From CAYSRC01 sp964433495 (GTDB lineage Bacteria > Bacillota > Clostridia > Oscillospirales > Ruminococcaceae): 61,234 nt of DNA. Shown here one piece after another: positions 25,610 to 35,600 of this stretch; the stretch's first letter is position 1, and every line of letters starts with the position of its first letter. The stretch is taken from assembly GCA_964433495.1 (NCBI GenBank), contig CAYSRC010000009.1:1-61234 (forward strand), written 5' to 3'. Position numbers and translations under genes: made by a program. Below the pieces are notes generated by a model. It searched no databases and had not been told where the DNA came from. It worked only from the letters and a program-made list of their open reading frames with translations.

Positions 25610-26623
25610 TTGGAAAGAACATCCTTTTTGCTGACGGCCGTGATAAGCATCGCCCTGACGGGCGTCCTGGGCTTTTGGCTTATCCCGTGGCTCAAAAAGC
25701 TGAAATACGGCCAGACCATCAACGAGATCGGCCCCACGTGGCACAAGAATAAGCAGGGGACGCCGACGATCGGCGGCATCATGTTCATCATCGGCTCCCT
25801 CGTCGGCATCGCCGTGGGGTATATCTCGCTGATTATCGAGTCCCCGCAGTTTCTCTCCGAGCAGTACGCGAGCGAGCATGTGCGGCTGTTTACCTGTATC
25901 GGCGCGGCGCTCGGCTTCGGCCTTGTTGGGTTTATCGACGACTATATGAAGGTCATCCACACCCGCAACCTCGGGCTCACGGCCAAGTATAAAATCCTGC
26001 TTCAGATCGTCGTTGCGGGCATCTACCTCTTTGTGCTCAACCGCTTCGGGGTGTGCAACACGACGGTCGAGATCCCCTTTATCGGCTCGCTCGACCTCGG
26101 CGTGTGGTACTATGTGCTCTCGATGTTCATGATCATCGGCATGGTCAACGCGGTCAACCTGACCGACGGGCTCGACGGGCTGAACTCCTCGGTCACCTTT
26201 GCGGTCAGCCTGACCTTTATCATCATCTCGACCCTGCTCGGCTATATCGGCACGGGCCTGTTCGCGACGGGCATCGCGGGCGGGTGCATCGGCTTCCTTT
26301 TGTGGAACTTCTATCCCGCCAAGGTTTTTATGGGGGACACCGGCTCGATGTATCTCGGCGGCGCGGTGGTGGCGATGGCGTACGGGGTGTCCTACCCGCT
26401 GCTCGTCCTGCTCGCGGGCTTTGTCTATCTGTGCGAGGCGCTCTCGGTGATGATTCAGGTCACCTATTTCAAGCTGACGCACGGCAAGCGGATATTCAAG
26501 ATGACCCCAATCCACCACCACTTCGAGATGCTCGGGTGGTCGGAGGTCAAGATAATCATCGTCTTTTCTCTTGTCGCGGTCGCGGCGGGGGCGCTGTCGG
26601 TGCTCGCGGCGACGCGGGTTTGA
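25610..26623 (+). CDS. mraY: Phospho-N-acetylmuramoyl-pentapeptide transferase MraY
   Basis: A 337-residue polytopic membrane enzyme transferring phospho-MurNAc-pentapeptide to undecaprenyl phosphate to make lipid I. Signatures: QGTPTIGGIMF, GFIDDYMKVI (Asp pair), NAVNLTDGLDGL (catalytic Asp), FMGDTGSMYLGG and TPIHHHFEMLGW (the HHH loop). The start is TTG at 25610, preceded by GAGGAAAG; no better ATG exists. It is 15 bases after murF. murD, which normally follows, is absent. Confidence 0.97.
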   Translation: MERTSFLLTAVISIALTGVLGFWLIPWLKKLKYGQTINEIGPTWHKNKQGTPTIGGIMFIIGSLVGIAVGYISLIIESPQFLSEQYASEHVRLFTCIGAALGFGLVGFIDDYMKVIHTRNLGLTAKYKILLQIVVAGIYLFVLNRFGVCNTTVEIPFIGSLDLGVWYYVLSMFMIIGMVNAVNLTDGLDGLNSSVTFAVSLTFIIISTLLGYIGTGLFATGIAGGCIGFLLWNFYPAKVFMGDTGSMYLGGAVVAMAYGVSYPLLVLLAGFVYLCEALSVMIQVTYFKLTHGKRIFKMTPIHHHFEMLGWSEVKIIIVFSLVAVAAGALSVLAATRV

Positions 26624-26823
26624 CGGGCGGCCTTTTTCTGCGACGCGGCTGCGGGGGGTCGGCGCGCCGAACGGGGCTTTTTCGGCCGCCCGCTGCGCGG
26701 GGCTCTTTCCTGTGACGCGGTTTTGCGGCCGGCGCGCCGAACGGCCGCCGGGATGATTATAAAAGCGCCCCGCGGCGATACTATTATTCGGTACCGGCAT
26801 CTTTGAGGCAAAGGAGGATGACA
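26624..26823. other. Spacer at the usual murD position, with a direct repeat
   Basis: 200 bases of very GC-rich DNA. A unit containing GACGCGGyT and GGCGCGCCGAACGG occurs twice, about 72 bp apart (near 26641-26674 and 26713-26744). No coding sequence. In many bacteria murD sits here; nothing recognisable as a murD remnant is left. Confidence 0.55.
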
Positions 26824-27963
26824 GTGGCAAAATACACGGCGCCCAAGCCCAAAAAGAAAAAGCGCCTCGGGCACGCCGACGGCGCCTTTATAGCCCTGAC
26901 GCTCACGCTTGTCGTGTTCGGCCTCATCATGATGTTTTCGTCGAGCTCCGCGAACGGGATGTACATGTTCGGGGACAGCTATTACTATATAAAGGACCAG
27001 GTTCTTTTCGCGATCCTGGGGCTTGTCGCGATGACGGTGATCTCCTTTATACCCTATCGCATCCTCCACAATTTTGCGTGGCTTACCTACGCCGTGTCTG
27101 AGGTTCTGCTGTTCATAACCCTGTTCATGCCCGAGATAAATGGCGCAAGGCGGTGGATAATCATCGGCGGCTTTACCTTCCAGCCGTCCGAGATCACAAA
27201 GTTCGCGGTCATCTGTCTGTTTGCTCACCTCATCTCGACCCATCCCGAGAACATGAAAAACTTCCGCTACGGCTTTATGCTGCCCATGCTCATCCTGGGC
27301 TCGATAGCCGCGATTATGATGCAGCAGGTCCACCTGTCAGGCACCATCCTCATCTGCCTTGTGGGCATCTGCATGATCCTCATCGCGGGCGCAAAGCTGC
27401 GGTGGTTTGTGGGCGCGGGTGCGTTCGTCGTCCCCGCGGGCGTCGCGTATATCATGCTGTCCGACAAGATGGAGTACGCGATGTCGCGCATCAACATGTG
27501 GCTCGACCCGTTCACGGGCTGGCCGACGGACGGGCACCAGACGCGGCAGTCGCTCATCTCGATAGGCTCGGGCGGGCTTTTGGGCCTCGGCCTCGGCAAC
27601 TCGCGCCAAAAGCACCTCTACCTCCCCGAGCCGCAAAATGACTTTATCTTCGCGATAATCTGCGAGGAGCTGGGGCTCATCGGCGCGGTGTTTGTCATCG
27701 TGCTGTTCATGCTGCTCGTGTTCAGGGGCTTCGCGATTGCGATGAAGGCGCGGGATAAGTTCGGCGCGATGCTTGCCATCGGCGTCACCCTTCAGATCGG
27801 CATCCAGGCACTGCTCAACATCGCGGTCGTCACCAACACCATGCCGAACACCGGTATAAGCCTGCCCTTTTTCAGTCAGGGCGGCACCTCGCTGTTCATG
27901 CTGCTCGCCGAGGTCGGGGTGGTTCTGTCGGTCTCTCGGTATTCCTCGACCGAAAAGCTGTAG
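26824..27963 (+). CDS. ftsW: Lipid II polymerase FtsW/SpoVE (SEDS family)
   Basis: A 379-residue SEDS glycosyltransferase with about ten membrane helices that polymerises lipid II together with the class B PBP. Signatures: NGARRWIIIGGFTFQPSE, GGLLGLGLGNSRQKHLYLPE, QNDFIFAIICEELGLIGA and the C-terminal NTMPNTGISLPFFSQGGTS. The GTG at 26824 is chosen because AAAGGAGG ends 6 bases before it, whereas the nearby ATG at 26818 abuts the ribosome site. A Lys-rich cytoplasmic tail (PKPKKKKR) precedes the first helix. FtsW and the sporulation form SpoVE cannot be told apart here. Confidence 0.95.
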   Translation: MAKYTAPKPKKKKRLGHADGAFIALTLTLVVFGLIMMFSSSSANGMYMFGDSYYYIKDQVLFAILGLVAMTVISFIPYRILHNFAWLTYAVSEVLLFITLFMPEINGARRWIIIGGFTFQPSEITKFAVICLFAHLISTHPENMKNFRYGFMLPMLILGSIAAIMMQQVHLSGTILICLVGICMILIAGAKLRWFVGAGAFVVPAGVAYIMLSDKMEYAMSRINMWLDPFTGWPTDGHQTRQSLISIGSGGLLGLGLGNSRQKHLYLPEPQNDFIFAIICEELGLIGAVFVIVLFMLLVFRGFAIAMKARDKFGAMLAIGVTLQIGIQALLNIAVVTNTMPNTGISLPFFSQGGTSLFMLLAEVGVVLSVSRYSSTEKL

Positions 27964-28144
27964 CGCGGCGGGAGGCTGCCCGCGCAGCGCGGACGACACG
28001 CGCAATCAATAGGACAAAAAACGGTTAAAACCGGTTTCTGCGGCGGGGAGTGCACCGCACCCCGAAAAAGGGCGCGGCAAAATGCCCCGGCGGGGCTCTG
28101 CCGCCTTTCGGCATATTCTTAGGTTTCGGTAAGGAGAGGGTCAG

Positions 28145-29269
28145 ATGAGAGCTGTGATTGCCGCGGGCGGCACTGCGGGACACATCAATCCCGCGCTTGC
28201 CATCGCCGACGAGATTATGAAAAATGAGCCTTCCAGCGAGGTCGTCTTTGTCGGCAGGGAGGACGGGATGGAGAAAAAGCTCGTCGAGGCGGCGGGATAC
28301 CGGCTGTATCCCATCGAGATCCACGGCTTTTCCCGCTCGCTTAAGCCAAAGGAGATCGCGTTCAACCTTTTTGCGCTCGGATGCGCGCTCAAGGCGGGGC
28401 CGAAGGCGAAAAAGCTGTTTCGCGACTTTAAGCCCGACATCGTCATCGGCTGCGGGGGGTACGTGAGCGGCCCGGTCGTGCGCGCCGCGGCAAAATGCGG
28501 CATCAAGACCGCGATCCACGAACAAAACTCCTTCCCCGGTGTGACGACAAAGCTGCTCTCGGGCATGGTCGACCTCGTCATGGCCGCAAACGACGACGCG
28601 GTGAAGCGCCTCGGCGTCCCCGAAAAGTGCACCGTCGTCGGCAACCCCGTGCGGCGCGAGTTTTTTTCCGCCGACCGCGAGCGGCTGCGGCGGGCGTGGG
28701 GCGTCGGCGAGCGGGTGTGTCTTGTCTCGTTCGGCGGCTCGCTCGGCGCGAGAACCATCAACAACGTCGCGGCCGAGGTGATGAAGCGGCATGTCGGCTC
28801 GGGCGGGATAAAGCACATCCACGCCACGGGCAGGTACGCGGTCGAGAGCTTTCCCGAGCTGCTCGACGAGCTCGGTGTCGACCGCGAAAGCGACGACCTC
28901 ATCATAGAGGAATACATTGACAACATGCCCGAGTGCCTCGCGGCGGCCGACCTCGTCATCTCGCGCTCGGGCGCGATAACGATAAGCGAGCTTGCGGCGT
29001 CGGGCACGGCGTCGGTGCTCATCCCGTCGCCCAACGTCTCCGAAAACCACCAGTACTACAACGCGCTCACCCTCGCGGACGCGGGCGCCGCGCTGGTGTT
29101 TGAGGAGAAGGAGCTCGACCCCGGGGCCGTTGCGGACGAGATAATCGCCCTGTGCGGCGACCGCGAGCGGCTGCGCCTTATGGGCGTCAACGCCCGTTCC
29201 GCAGCGGTGTCCAATACGTCAAAGAGAATTTACGACAGCATCAAGCGCCTTGCAGAGGGGCGGGGTTGA
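28145..29269 (+). CDS. murG: UDP-GlcNAc:undecaprenyl-PP-MurNAc-pentapeptide GlcNAc transferase MurG
   Basis: A 374-residue GT28 enzyme, peripheral on the inner face of the membrane, converting lipid I to lipid II. It starts with the Gly-rich AAGGTAGHINPALAIADE, then GCGGYVSGPVVRAA, HEQNSFPGVTTKLL, GNPVRREFF, FGGSLGARTIN and the C-terminal SRSGAITISELAASG with PNVSENHQYYNA. The ATG follows AAGGAGAGGGTCAG. 180 bases separate it from ftsW. Confidence 0.97.
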   Translation: MRAVIAAGGTAGHINPALAIADEIMKNEPSSEVVFVGREDGMEKKLVEAAGYRLYPIEIHGFSRSLKPKEIAFNLFALGCALKAGPKAKKLFRDFKPDIVIGCGGYVSGPVVRAAAKCGIKTAIHEQNSFPGVTTKLLSGMVDLVMAANDDAVKRLGVPEKCTVVGNPVRREFFSADRERLRRAWGVGERVCLVSFGGSLGARTINNVAAEVMKRHVGSGGIKHIHATGRYAVESFPELLDELGVDRESDDLIIEEYIDNMPECLAAADLVISRSGAITISELAASGTASVLIPSPNVSENHQYYNALTLADAGAALVFEEKELDPGAVADEIIALCGDRERLRLMGVNARSAAVSNTSKRIYDSIKRLAEGRG

Positions 29270-29326
29270 CGGCTTAAGGCTCTTTTGGGCATCTGTCGGC
29301 TTTGCGCAAAGGAGGGACCGCGCGTT

Positions 29327-30415
29327 TTGGCAAAAAAACGAGAGAACGCTTCCGCACCGGGGCGGCGCGGAAGCGGCAGACTGCTTGCGGTGCTCATCGT
29401 CGTCGCGGCGGTCGCGGTCGGCGTCGCGCTGTCGCTCACCGTTTTTTTCAACATAACCGAGATAGCGGTCGAGGGTCAGTACAGCGTGTATTCCGAGCAG
29501 GAGATCGTCGCCGCGGCGGGTATATCGCCGGGGGACAATCTGCTGCGGCTGCCCGTTGGCGAGATTTCGGACAGGCTCGAGACCGAGCTTCCGTATCTGC
29601 TCGGCGTCAGCGTCGAGCGCAGGCTGCCGGGGACGGTGATAATCAGGGTCAACGACGTCGACACAAGGCTTGCGATTCCGTGCAGCTCGGGGTATCTCAT
29701 CGTCTCGGACGGCATGAAGATCCTCGAGGTGTCGGGCGAGCTGCCCGCCGGGTGTCCGCTTGTCTACGGCATAACGCCGAGCACCCTTTCCCCCGGCTCA
29801 CAGCTCGAGACCGAGGAGGAGTTCGGGACCGAGTACCTCGAAAGAATCGTCGAGTCCGCGAAGAACGCCGCCCTGCTCACCGGCGTGAGCTCGATAAATG
29901 TCGCGGACAGGCTCAACCTGAGTCTCGTGTTTGACAACCGCGTGTTCGTGCTCATCGGCACCGCGAGCGAGCTCGACTACAAGCTTCAGATGATGGACAC
30001 CGTGCTGCAAAAGGAGGGCCGGGACGCGGTGGGGCACCTCGACATCTCGATGCCCGGCAAGGCCTTTTTCAGCGAGGGCAGTATGCGGGTGCCCGAGGGC
30101 TATGTAACCTTTGGGCCCGACATCTATTCGGGGATGCACCCGGGGGACGGTGCGGACATGCCCGAGGCGGACGACCCGTCAGCCGAGGGGGAGGGGGATC
30201 CCGAGGGCGGCGGGGGAGAGAACGGCGACGCCGAAGCGCTCCAAGGCGGGACGACGCTGAGCCCCGACGGGGAGAGCGGCGAAACGCGGCCCCCGCAGGG
30301 GGACAGCAGCGGGGAGGATATCCCCGCGGACGAGCCCGCGGGCGACGACCCCGAGGACGCGGACCCCGGTGCGGGTGTGTCCGACGACCCCGAGGCGCTG
30401 AGAAGGGGCGGATGA
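29327..30415 (+). CDS. ftsQ: Cell division protein FtsQ/DivIB with acidic C-terminal tail
   Basis: A 362-residue bitopic protein: short basic tail, membrane helix at about residues 17-40 (LLAVLIVVAAVAVGVALSLTV), then a POTRA domain (ITEIAVEGQYSVYSEQEIVA) and the FtsQ/DivIB beta domain (LDISMPGKAFF). The last 85 residues are an Asp/Glu/Gly/Pro-rich, probably disordered tail (for example EGEGDPEGGGGENGD), unusually long for the family. TTG at 29327 is preferred since AAAGGAGGG lies 10 bases upstream. FtsQ joins FtsL and the septal synthase in the division complex. Confidence 0.92.
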   Translation: MAKKRENASAPGRRGSGRLLAVLIVVAAVAVGVALSLTVFFNITEIAVEGQYSVYSEQEIVAAAGISPGDNLLRLPVGEISDRLETELPYLLGVSVERRLPGTVIIRVNDVDTRLAIPCSSGYLIVSDGMKILEVSGELPAGCPLVYGITPSTLSPGSQLETEEEFGTEYLERIVESAKNAALLTGVSSINVADRLNLSLVFDNRVFVLIGTASELDYKLQMMDTVLQKEGRDAVGHLDISMPGKAFFSEGSMRVPEGYVTFGPDIYSGMHPGDGADMPEADDPSAEGEGDPEGGGGENGDAEALQGGTTLSPDGESGETRPPQGDSSGEDIPADEPAGDDPEDADPGAGVSDDPEALRRGG

Positions 30416-30776
30416 GACGGCGCGGGGCCGCATTTTGCGGGATATCTGCCCGCCGCCGCCCCGATATCCGCCGAAAGGGCAAAAAACCTTGAAATATGCA
30501 TCAAAATATGTTATTTTATATTTACATATTTATGCTTAGTCAGGGGGCGAAGGCCCGCTGCGCGGCGGTTTCGGCGGCGGATTGTCCCGCCGTTTAAAAA
30601 GGCGAGCAGGGCCCGAAGCCCTTGCGGCCGGGCCGCATAGTTTGACTATAGGGTGTCGGTGCGCCCCGCGGCGCCGCGCGCCGTCTGAGGACGGCGGGCG
30701 GGCTTTTAGGGCGGAGTTTCGGCGCGGCGAATACCTTACTGTATATTGCGTACATTTTGACGTATGGGGGTAGACC
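30416..30776. other. ftsQ-ftsZ intergenic region
   Basis: About 360 bases. An AT-rich island at 30485-30540 stands out from its GC-rich surroundings and holds the ftsZ promoter and an imperfect palindrome, GCATcAAAATATGT (30499-30512) with ACATATTTATGC (30523-30534). The rest is GC-rich without a gene. Confidence 0.6.
30489..30517 (+). promoter_or_regulatory. ftsZ promoter
   Basis: TTGAAA (30489-30494), 17-bp spacer and TATTTT (30512-30517), about 260 bases before ftsZ. The imperfect palindrome with halves near 30499 and 30534 covers the -10, so a regulator site is plausible. Confidence 0.6.
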
Positions 30777-31859
30777 ATGTCTTCAATGAATTTCAACCTG
30801 AGTCAAGAGGATAATTTCGGAATCAACATCAAGGTTGTCGGCGTCGGCGGCGGCGGCGGCAACGCCGTCAACCGCATGATCCAGTGCGGCATAAGGGGCG
30901 TCGAGTTTATCGCAATGAACACCGATGCGCACATCCTCAAGTTCAACAAGGCGACGCATAAGATCCAGCTCGGCAGCAAGCTGACCAAGGGCCGCGGCGC
31001 GGGGGGGGATCCCGAGATCGGCAGAAAGGCCGCCGAGGAGAGCCGCGAGGACATCGCGGCGGCGCTCAAGGGCGCGCACATGGTGTTTGTCACCGCCGGT
31101 ATGGGCGGCGGCACCGGCACGGGCGCGGCGCCCCTTGTCGCGCAGGTCGCGCGCGAGATGGGCATCCTGACGGTCGGCATCGTAACCAAGCCGTTTACCT
31201 TTGAGGGCAAGCTCAAGATGGACAAGGCCCTCGAGGGCATCGCCAACCTTCGCGAGCAGGTCGACTCGATCGTCGTCATCCCCAACGAGCGGCTTAAACA
31301 TATCACCGAGACGCGGATAACCCTCGCAAACGCCTTCGAGATAGCGGACAGCGTGCTGCTTCAGGGGGTGCAGAGCATCTCCGAGCTCATCAACGTCCCC
31401 GGCTTCATCAACCTCGACTTTGCCGACATCACCTCGATCATGAAGGATTCGGGCTACGCCCACATGGGCCTCGGCCGCGCGAACGGCAACGAAAAGGCGA
31501 AGTCGGCGGCGCAGATGGCCATATCCAGCCCGCTGCTCGAGACGTCGATAAACGGGGCGAAGGGCGTCATTATCAACATCACGGCGCCGCCCGATGTCGA
31601 CCTCAACGACGTCGAGACCGCAAACGCCATGATAAGCGGCGCGGCCGACGTCAACGCCAACATCACATGGGGCGTCGCGTTTGACGACAGCTATAAAGAC
31701 GAGATAAGCATCACCGTCATCGCCACCGGCTTTGACAAGGACGCGATAAGCTTTGACCCCGGCGCCGTGGCGGAGACCAAAAAGCCCGCTGAAAGCTCGG
31801 ACGGCGACATCGACATCGACGTCCTTATCGGGATGCTCAGAAATAAACCCCAGGATTAA
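30777..31859 (+). CDS. ftsZ: Cell division protein FtsZ
   Basis: A 360-residue tubulin-like GTPase forming the Z ring at midcell. Signatures: VVGVGGGGGNAVNRMI, the GTP loop GMGGGTGTGAAP near residue 108, the T7 loop NLDFADITSIM, and GVIINITAPPDVDLND. The C-terminal part has a short acidic linker and the peptide DIDVLIGMLRNKPQD, which resembles a conserved FtsZ tail that binds partner proteins. The ribosome site (GGGGG) is modest. No ftsA gene is nearby, as in several Clostridia. Confidence 0.98.
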   Translation: MSSMNFNLSQEDNFGINIKVVGVGGGGGNAVNRMIQCGIRGVEFIAMNTDAHILKFNKATHKIQLGSKLTKGRGAGGDPEIGRKAAEESREDIAAALKGAHMVFVTAGMGGGTGTGAAPLVAQVAREMGILTVGIVTKPFTFEGKLKMDKALEGIANLREQVDSIVVIPNERLKHITETRITLANAFEIADSVLLQGVQSISELINVPGFINLDFADITSIMKDSGYAHMGLGRANGNEKAKSAAQMAISSPLLETSINGAKGVIINITAPPDVDLNDVETANAMISGAADVNANITWGVAFDDSYKDEISITVIATGFDKDAISFDPGAVAETKKPAESSDGDIDIDVLIGMLRNKPQD

Positions 31860-31871
31860 GGAGGGCCGACA

Positions 31872-32636
31872 ATGAAGACGAACGAGAAGCTGTACCACAT
31901 CGGGCTGGCCAAAGAGGACATTGAGGGCGCAAGGTACGCGATCATCGCGGGCGACCCCGGAAGGATCCCGAAAATTGCGGCAAAGATGAACAACCCCAAA
32001 CAGCTCGCGTTTAACAGGGAGTACAACTCCTACCTCGCCGAGCTTGAGGGGGAGAAGGTCGTGGTCATGAGCCACGGCATCGGCGGCCCGTCGACGGCGA
32101 TCATGGTCGAAGAGCTGTCGATGCTCGGCGTCGAGACGTTTATAAGAATCGGCACCTGCGGCGGCATGGCGCTCAAGGTGCAGGCGGGCGACGTCGTCGT
32201 GGTGAACGGCGCGATCCGCCAGGACGGCACCTCAAAGGAGTATCTGCCCGTCGAGTTCCCCGCCGTTGCGGACCTTGACGTCACGGTGGCCCTCAGGGAC
32301 GCCGCAAAGCAGCAGGGCGCAAGCTATCATGTCGGCATTGTCCAGTGCAAGGACTCATTCTACGGCCAGCACTCGCCCGAGCGGATGCCGGTCTCCTACG
32401 AGCTGCTGAACAAGTGGCAGGCGTGGCTTCGGGGCGGCGCGCTCGCGTCCGAGATGGAGTCGGCCACCCTGTTCACCGTCTGCGCCTCGCTCGGCAGACG
32501 CGCGGGCGCGGTGATGCTGTGCGTTTGGAACCAGGAGCGCGAGGCGGCGGGCCTTGACCAAAACGAGGCGCACGACACCGAGCGCGCGATCGATGTCGCA
32601 GTGGGCGGCATAAGAAACCTCATCAAGGGCTGTTAA
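31872..32636 (+). CDS. udp: Uridine phosphorylase
   Basis: A 254-residue cytoplasmic nucleoside phosphorylase of the NP-I family that splits uridine with phosphate into uracil and ribose-1-phosphate. Signatures: AIIAGDPGRIPKIA, VMSHGIGGPSTAIMVEEL, RIGTCGGM, KDSFYGQHSPERMP (typical of Udp rather than DeoD) and ASEMESATLFTV, the ribose-binding ME pair. It is 12 bases after ftsZ with AAGGAGG before the ATG, so probably co-transcribed with ftsZ. A perfect 12-bp hairpin follows. Confidence 0.92.
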   Translation: MKTNEKLYHIGLAKEDIEGARYAIIAGDPGRIPKIAAKMNNPKQLAFNREYNSYLAELEGEKVVVMSHGIGGPSTAIMVEELSMLGVETFIRIGTCGGMALKVQAGDVVVVNGAIRQDGTSKEYLPVEFPAVADLDVTVALRDAAKQQGASYHVGIVQCKDSFYGQHSPERMPVSYELLNKWQAWLRGGALASEMESATLFTVCASLGRRAGAVMLCVWNQEREAAGLDQNEAHDTERAIDVAVGGIRNLIKGC

Positions 32637-32642
32637 TTTTCT

Positions 32643-32675
32643 CTCTGCGGCGGGCTGTTCCCGCCGCAGAGTTTG
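32643..32675 (+). terminator. Hairpin after udp (possible terminator/attenuator)
   Basis: CTCTGCGGCGGG (32643-32654) pairs perfectly with CCCGCCGCAGAG (32660-32671) around a 5-nt loop. Only TTT follows, so termination may be partial and allow read-through into the coiled-coil gene. Confidence 0.6.
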
Positions 32676-32693
32676 CGAAAGGGGAAGGGCGGC

Positions 32694-35600
32694 ATGGCTG
32701 ACAGGGATTTGCGCGACCTTTCGGGCAAGCGCGGCTTGTTCGGCGTAAAAAAAGAGGATATCGAAGCCTATGTCGACGGCATCAAAAAAGAGGCCGCCGA
32801 GAACGAACGGCGCCTCAGCGAAACCCTCGAGGGGATAAACGCCGAGAATTCGAGGCTCAAGGACACCGTCGCCGACCTTCAAAGCAAGATAGGCATTGCC
32901 AATTCCAAGCTCATGGCCGAGTCGGGCCGCGTGCTCAGCTACAGCAAGCTTGAGACCGCGTATCTCAACTCGATAGCCGACCTCAAAAAACAGATCGAAG
33001 AGCTTTCCGGCTCCCTCGAGCGGGAGGAAAAGGCGAGCAGGGACTATCAGGACAGGCTCGAAGCCGCGTCCGCGAGCCTTGAGAGCGCCAATCGGACGAT
33101 CGCGCAGCGCGAGGACGCGGTAAGGGCTGCGAACGAGACGATAAGCTCGCTCAACGAACGGCTGTCCGACGAGTCCGAGGCGCTCGAGCGCACGGGCGGC
33201 GAGCTGTCGGCGCTCAAGGATGAGCACGGCAGGACACTCGAGAGGCTGAGCGAGTCGCAGGACGACCTTCAAAAGACAAAGAAGAGCCTCGAGGAGACCG
33301 AGCGCAGCCTCGGCGACCGCACCGACGAGCTCAAGGCGGCGAGCGGCGAGCTGTCGGCGCTCAAGGACGAGCACGGCAGGACGCTCGAGAGACTGAGCGA
33401 GACGCAGAGCGACCTTCAAAAGACAAAGAAGAGCCTCGAGGAGACCGAGCGCAGCCTCGGCGACCGCACCGACGAGCTCAAGGCGGCGAGCGGCGAGCTG
33501 TCGGCGCTCAAGAGCGAGCACAGCGGAACGGTCGAAAAGCTGAGCAAGACCGAAAAAGATCTCGGCGCGGCGAGGTCGGATCTCGACGAGACAAGGGGCA
33601 GGCTTGACAGCGCCCTCAGTGAGCTTGAGACGACGGGCGGCGAGCTCGGCGCGCTGCGCCAGGATCGCGACGTCACCCTAAAAAAGCTCGGCGAAACGCA
33701 GGACGACCTCGAAAGGACGCGCAAAAGCCTCGAGGACACCGAGCGCGAGCTCGCAGAGCGGATAAAGGCGCTGAGCAGCGCGGGGGGCGAGCTCAAGTCG
33801 CTTCGCGCAGAGCACGAGAGCACCCTCAAAAAGGTCAGCGAGCTCGCGAGCGAGCTGCTCGAAAACAAGCACAGCCTTCAGCGGGCCGAAGAGCTGCTCG
33901 AGAGGACAACCGAGCAGCACAACGGCGCGCTTGCCGAAATCACCGAAAAGGATAAAAAACTGAGCGAGCTCGCGGGCGAGCTCAACGATACAAAGGTCAA
34001 GTTTGACGCGGCCGTCAAACTGCTTATCGAGACAAAGCAGGCGCTCAACGAGGCAAAAAGGCTCATCGAGCGGTCGGCTGCCGAGCGCAGCGAAAGCGCC
34101 GCGCAGGTCGAGCGCCTGCGGGCCGAGAATTCCGAGATAGCCGAGCGGCTCAACATGTCGGAAAACGCGCTGCAAAGCACGCGCGAGCAGCTTTCGCACC
34201 TGTCGGACGAGCGCGACGGCACAGCCAAGCGGATGCAAAAGCTCGAGGAGCACAACTACGAAATCTCGGGCAAGCTGTCCGAGATGAAGGACGACCTCAA
34301 AAGGGCGAGGGATATGCTGACGACCTCGCAGGAGCAGCGGTCGGTCGCGGATGCCGAGCTCAAGAGCACAAGGGCCGCGCTCGACGAGGCACAGGAAAGG
34401 ATACGGGATTCCGAGCAGCAGCTGAACGCCGTGCGCAGCGAGCTGTCCTCCGCGCACGGGGAGATAAAGCGCAGGGACAGCGAGCTTGCGGCGGTCTCGG
34501 GCAGTCTCGGCGCGGCTAAAGAAGAGCTCGGCCGCATCGGCGGCGAACTCAACGCGTCTAAGGAGGCGCTCGGCGGCAAGGAGCAGGAGATCTCCCGCCT
34601 GAGGAGCGAGCTTGACGGGGCCGCCGCACGGCTGGTCGAGCTCGAGGCGCTGCTCAGCGGCACGCGGGAGAACCTCAGCGCTTCGCAGGACGAGGCCGAG
34701 TCGACGAGGGCGGCGCTCGAGGAGTACAAGCAAAAGCTCGCCGAAACGCAGCAAAAGCTCTCGCTCAACGCCAGGGCGCTTATCGAGGTCAAGGAGAGGA
34801 CGCAGCAGGCCGTCAAGCGCTTTGCCGAGGAAAAGGCGCTCATGCGCGAGGAGAAGCTGCGCCTGCAAAAGGAGATAAGCGCCGCGAACGGCGGTGTCGA
34901 AGAGCGCCTTGCCGAGCAGCGAAAGCTTTTTGCGGACAAGCTCGCGGGGCTTCAGGGCAGACTGCTCGAGACGATAAACGGCCTCAAGGCCGAGCAGGAC
35001 GCCGCAATCGAAAAGCTCAAGACCGAGCATTCCGAAAAGCTGCGGAGCGAGCGCGAGCGGCTCACCGTCGCACTGCTCGAGGAGCACAGAAGGTACGAGA
35101 ATGCGACAAAGCAGCTCGACGAGTTGACCGAGCGCTTTGACGACAAGCTCAAAGAGGCCGACGACATCAAGCAAAAGCTGTCCTATTCGCTCGAGAGCTA
35201 CAGCGAGTTAAAGGACGAGTACGACAAGGCGAAGGCGAGGTTTGACCAGGCGAGCTTTGACCTCACCCGCTTCAAGGAGAGCGTCAGCAGGATAAACGCC
35301 GACTTTGTGGCTGTCAAGGCAAAGCTTGAGGAGACGACCGAGGAGCTCGACGCCAAAAAGGCCGAGTACGACCGGCTGTACGAAAACTCCCGCACGCTCG
35401 CGGCGGCTGTCATCAAAAAGGACGCCAAGATAACCGAGCTCGTGTCCGAGTGCGAGGGGACAAAACAGCGTGTACACGAGCTTGAGCAGGAGGTCGCACG
35501 CCTCAACGAGCGCATTGCCGCGCTTGAAAACGAGCTCAGGGAGCGGGACGACACGATAAAGGAGCTGCGCTCGCTGCTGACCCAAAAGGACAACATGATA

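Noticed and set aside
24089..26830. 913-codon minus-strand frame under murF and mraY
   Set aside because: Antisense shadow of murF/mraY; no start signal and low-complexity charged composition.
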